A stretch of DNA of 64,000 nucleotides from Phymatolithon calcareum (Eukaryota; Rhodophyta; Florideophyceae; Hapalidiales), in the NCBI GenBank assembly GCA_977006965.1, contig OZ345357.1, positions 2,046,001-2,110,000 on the forward strand. Direction: 5' to 3'. Positions within the stretch are counted from its first letter, which is position 1, and each line of letters opens with the position of its first letter. The position numbers and the translations under genes were made by a program. This document shows, piece after piece, positions 60,844 to 64,000 of this stretch. Below the pieces are notes generated by a model. The model was not told where the DNA came from, searched no databases, and saw only the letters and a list, made by a program, of their open reading frames with translations.

Positions 60844-61187
60844 CGGTGACGAAGTCAGACAGCACATGGAGACCCTAGATCGCAACTTGTCAGCTTATGA
60901 ACTCAAGGAAGAAGACAGAGCGGCAACTGAGAAGGCACTAGATGACCTTTTGCTCTTCAGCAAAAGCATCATCGAGAGTATGCAGAATGAAGAAGACCTG
61001 TACTGAAAGAAGAAGCGACGCCTCCAAAACTGCTACGAAGAGCTATCAAAAACAGCCGAGTACATGCTAGGGGCTCAGATAGAATACCAGGCATAAGAGT
61101 AGAGCCGCCCTAGTGAGGGTAGCACCTGAGGAAGCCTTGCCCGTATATTCGTATGACTGTGGGGCTTTAAAAAATTGCAATAAAAAA
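60844..61187 (+). mobile_element. 3' fragment of a family-1-like retrotransposon
   Basis: The plus strand continues DEVRQHMETLDRNLSAYELK, EEDRAATEKALDDLLLFSKS, then a stop at 61,003-61,005. This resembles the C-terminus of the family-1 RT (TGEETKKTEEALDQLLFF). The 3' UTR ends CCTGAGGAAGCCTTGCCCGT, ATATTCGTATGACTGTGGGG, CTTTAAAAAATTGCAATAAA. It is joined back-to-back to the family-2 fragment at 60,843/60,844. Confidence 0.75.
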
Positions 61188-61689
61188 GTTGTACACAACA
61201 GTGCGGAATGGAGGCAGATAACTGGGGCATATTCAAGTGCTTCTGTGCCTCCTGGACCCCCTTGTGGAACACAGCAACCGAGGGGATCCTGTTCCGCGTA
61301 CGGGACCGGCTTGAAACCTAATAACTTACAGCGCACGAAGTGGTAGGAGAATTATGTCCCCTTGCAGCTCGTGAGTAGGCCGTGTCGCTTGGCGACGATC
61401 TGGTGATATGGTCTCATTTGCAACAAGATTCTTCATAATGTTGTCCGCCTACTTGTCATCTTGATCATCATCATGTCGACATAATTTGTCGTCTATTTCA
61501 GCGAGAAGCGTCGGACCGGACTATCGTATTTGTGTTTTCCAAATTATTTACTTCTCTTTCGTACTGTACTCTACGTGCGAGAACTGTACAAGCGGGGATC
61601 ATCAGGAAGTATACTGCTGGCTCCAGGGACGCATTATTGGTTCCTCTGGGACACGGGAACGATACCTGCTCCCAGGATATTTCCAGGCG
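61188..61689. other. Spacer or 5' flank of the second RT element
   Basis: No gene recognised. The element's left end cannot be fixed, because the open frame entering it starts at a GTG. Confidence 0.4.
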
Positions 61690-64000
61690 AAGCGTAGCAA
61701 AAGCAGCCATGGCAAAAGAAGAAATGTCAAAGTGGGCGCCAATGATGCTGGAACAACTGCAATGCTGCAATCGCAAACAAGACCTGGACAAATGGTACGA
61801 AAGGTTTTCGAAGAATCTTATACAGCCATGGACGTCCTCTAGGCCCAGGCTGTCAAGATTCAAGAACTTCTGGAACATTGAGCTCGACAAACTAGCCAAG
61901 AAGTGAACTCGACTGTACAAGATTTACAAAAGAACCGAGCTTGAAAATGACCGGCTTGCCCTCCTAGAAATTAAGGCACAAATCCAAAAGCAAGTAAGAA
62001 AAGCGAAGCGTGAGCAATTTGAAAATTACCTTGACGGAGTGGAGCAACTGGGTCCCGCTGAGGCGGCCAATGTCGCAAGCAAAATTATGAAGTCAAAAAC
62101 AAGAAGGAAAGGGTCGAACTAGGCAATCGGAGCTCCAGAACATCCAAGCAAGTTCTCTGCGTATATTTCTAATGTGTGCGAGGCTGAAAAAGACTGGAAT
62201 GTGCCACTAAAGGCTTTTAGAGTCAACAGGGCAATGAGGCGACACATTACGAGGGCTTTCAACCGAACACCAAAAGGGAAGGCGGTCGGCCCCGACGGAG
62301 TGGCAGTTTAAATGATGCATGCGAATAAGGAGGCCGGATTGAGTATATTGATAGCCTTATGGGAGACATGTGGGAGGCTCAAATGTCTTCCGCGAGCGTG
62401 GCGTCAAGCTACTCTGATCCCTCTGTACAAAAAAGGCCCATCCCATGTTGCAGCGAACTACAGACCTATATCGCTATTAAGTCAAGCCAGGAAAATCATC
62501 GATTCCGCACTCGACTCATATATAAGGGAACACTACCGCTTTAACAGTGCCCAGCTAGGTTTCCGAAAAGACAAGGGCACATATATTGCGATACTTCGTG
62601 CAAAATGTGCCATGAAAGATGGACATCCTTTTGTCGCAGTTCTTGACCTCTTTGCAGCATATGACAGGGTGCCACGAGACATCTTCATGAAAAGACTCGA
62701 GCAGAAGCTACCCGACGAAGTAACAAGGATGGTGGCATATCTTCTGAAACCCTCGTGGGTTACGTCAGCAAGCGATGATACAAGAACATGTTGCATTCTC
62801 GATCGAAGAGTACCTCAAGGGTCCCCACTGAGCCCGTGCCTGTACACATTCGCGGAAGTGGTCTCCAAGGTCCCCAGCGACGTCTCTGATAATTCAGCGC
62901 AACTGTTCGCTGACGATGTCGAGCTGCAATCTAAGGATGGAGAAGGAATGCAGAAGCTGCTTGATATGGCGACGACCTGGGCGAAGGAAAATTGTATGAG
63001 CCGGAACACAAAGCCAGGAAAGAGCGAGATCCTTAAACACAAGGGACTTCCGAAACGTATCTTCCACATTGCGGGTCGAGTTCTTCATCAAGCAGGGAAG
63101 CTCTCGTATCTCGGCATAAGCATGAACCACAAAGGCGTAACAGACGATATGGCGTTATCAAGAGTACGAAATGCAGTGGGGTGCATACACAAACTGCGGG
63201 ATATTGGAGTCAATGGTCGAGGCATTCAGCCTGTGACATGCATTAGAATCTTCAAGTGGCTTATTTTGCCAAAGTGGGAGTATGCACTCCACGTGACGCC
63301 ACTGACAAAGCGATTACAATCAGCAATCGAATCTGCAGAATGTTTATTCTTCAAGTATGTTTTTGGGACATATGCCCAGCACCGCCATGGAAGAATGCGA
63401 GTTCTGTGCCGACTAGAACCACCTGCCATGAGGAGAAGACACCAAGCAGAAAGGTTCTCTGCGAGTCTAGTGAGACAAAAGAAGAGCCTCGATGAGGCAG
63501 ATGAGTATTCTGGGAGAGATGAAGACATTAAGGAGACAGCCAAGGACATAGAGTGCCTCAAGAAATATGAAGATCTGCAGCAAGCTCTCGATAAAGGGGA
63601 GGAGGGCTCAGTCTCAAAGAAAGGGCGACGAAAAGAAATAATTGAGTTATGGGCAAAGGAAGAAGAGGGAAGATCGCTCGAGATACCAACTGATTCGAAC
63701 AATCTACCGATGGTTCTCCGCGTAAGAGAAAGGTCTACACGGTTGCGATGCCTACGGCTGATATTCAATAGAGCACCTCTTTGGAGAAAATCAGTACTAG
63801 GTGCATACTTTGGTGTCACAGCCGTGATTGAGCTGGTCGCGCTCCAACGCATTTTATCTTCATCCAAGATTAATCCTGAAATTGATGTAAGCGAATCACT
63901 AGAGCACTTGTTGGGAGAGAAATACGAATCAAGGGTATACTGAATAATCAAACTACGTTAGCTTAGAAAATCGTGCGAAAGCGGCCCTGTTACTCTTGAA
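61690..64000 (+). pseudogene. Family-2 non-LTR retrotransposon, decayed RT
   Basis: Linker region SRFKNFWNIELDKLAKK, then in-frame stops TGA (61,904), TAG (62,120) and TAA (62,309) in one otherwise continuous frame. The RT frame 62,312-63,943 (543 codons) is open: YRPISLLSQARKI, AQLGFRKDKGTYIAIL, AVLDLFAAYDRVPRD, RRVPQGSPLSP, FADD, LSYLGISMN. Between SPCLYT and FAEVV about seven residues present in family 1 (NLFMDE.) are missing. The 3' UTR (63,944-64,000) runs off the window and matches 17,293-17,170 and 60,610-60,540 in inverse orientation. The element is a relative of, but clearly distinct from, the 19.4-kb element; inactive as it stands. Confidence 0.85.

Noticed and set aside
1-64000. 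tRNA genes, bacterial operons, riboswitches
   Set aside because: No tRNA T-loop with matching acceptor stem was found by eye, and gene structure is eukaryotic throughout.

Overview
This is eukaryotic nuclear DNA. It has large single-exon genes for eukaryote-only proteins (GCN1, FAM50/XAP5, an E2F factor, a telobox Myb factor, BTB-BACK-MATH), only two clear short introns of 100 and 118 bp with GTAAGT donors and CAG acceptors, non-LTR retrotransposons, and no operons or Shine-Dalgarno sites. The very low intron density, mid GC and a Cys-rich CCP..C..CGG domain would fit a unicellular red alga of Porphyridium type, but that placement is inference.

Layout. 1-13.1 kb: head-to-tail array of 6.1-kb units (two whole, one partial). 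The units hold only decayed genes: Sel1-like repeat (SLR) remnants and an antisense remnant of a RluA/TruC-type pseudouridine synthase. 13.1-19.3 kb: gene graveyard with more SLR fragments, a 0.6-kb segmental duplication, a truncated retro-insertion and an antisense reverse-transcriptase pseudogene fused to an SLR fragment. 19.36-21.96 kb: 5'-truncated non-LTR retrotransposon with a 15-bp target-site duplication, whose frame is broken by a perfect 51-nt palindrome. 22.8-26.5 kb: dispersed repeat, then a foldback structure with two 748-bp inverted arms, seven perfect palindromes, multiplied copies of one promoter, a truncated gene copy and the intact 142-aa single-TM gene.

26.9-49.6 kb is the housekeeping core: coiled-coil protein (-), telobox Myb protein (-), a 270-aa unknown (+), GCN1 (-), E2F (-), a 345-aa possible SKA1-like protein (+) and FAM50 (+). 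E2F and the 345-aa gene diverge from a shared promoter containing a perfect E2F site. 49.6-53.7 kb is gene-poor, with a Cys-rich exon and a 1.2-kb terminal-inverted-repeat DNA transposon. 53.8-57.7 kb: intact 1308-aa membrane SLR protein, the kind of gene whose relatives lie dead in the first 19 kb. 57.9-59.8 kb: BTB-BACK gene followed by a frame-disrupted MATH region. 60.5-64 kb: fused retrotransposon tails and a second, decayed retrotransposon that runs off the end.

A promoter-like motif, TATAC(A/T)GTACATTG, lies upstream of three of the large genes in the coding orientation. Several reading frames that look longer begin only at TTG or GTG; I moved those starts to the first in-frame ATG.
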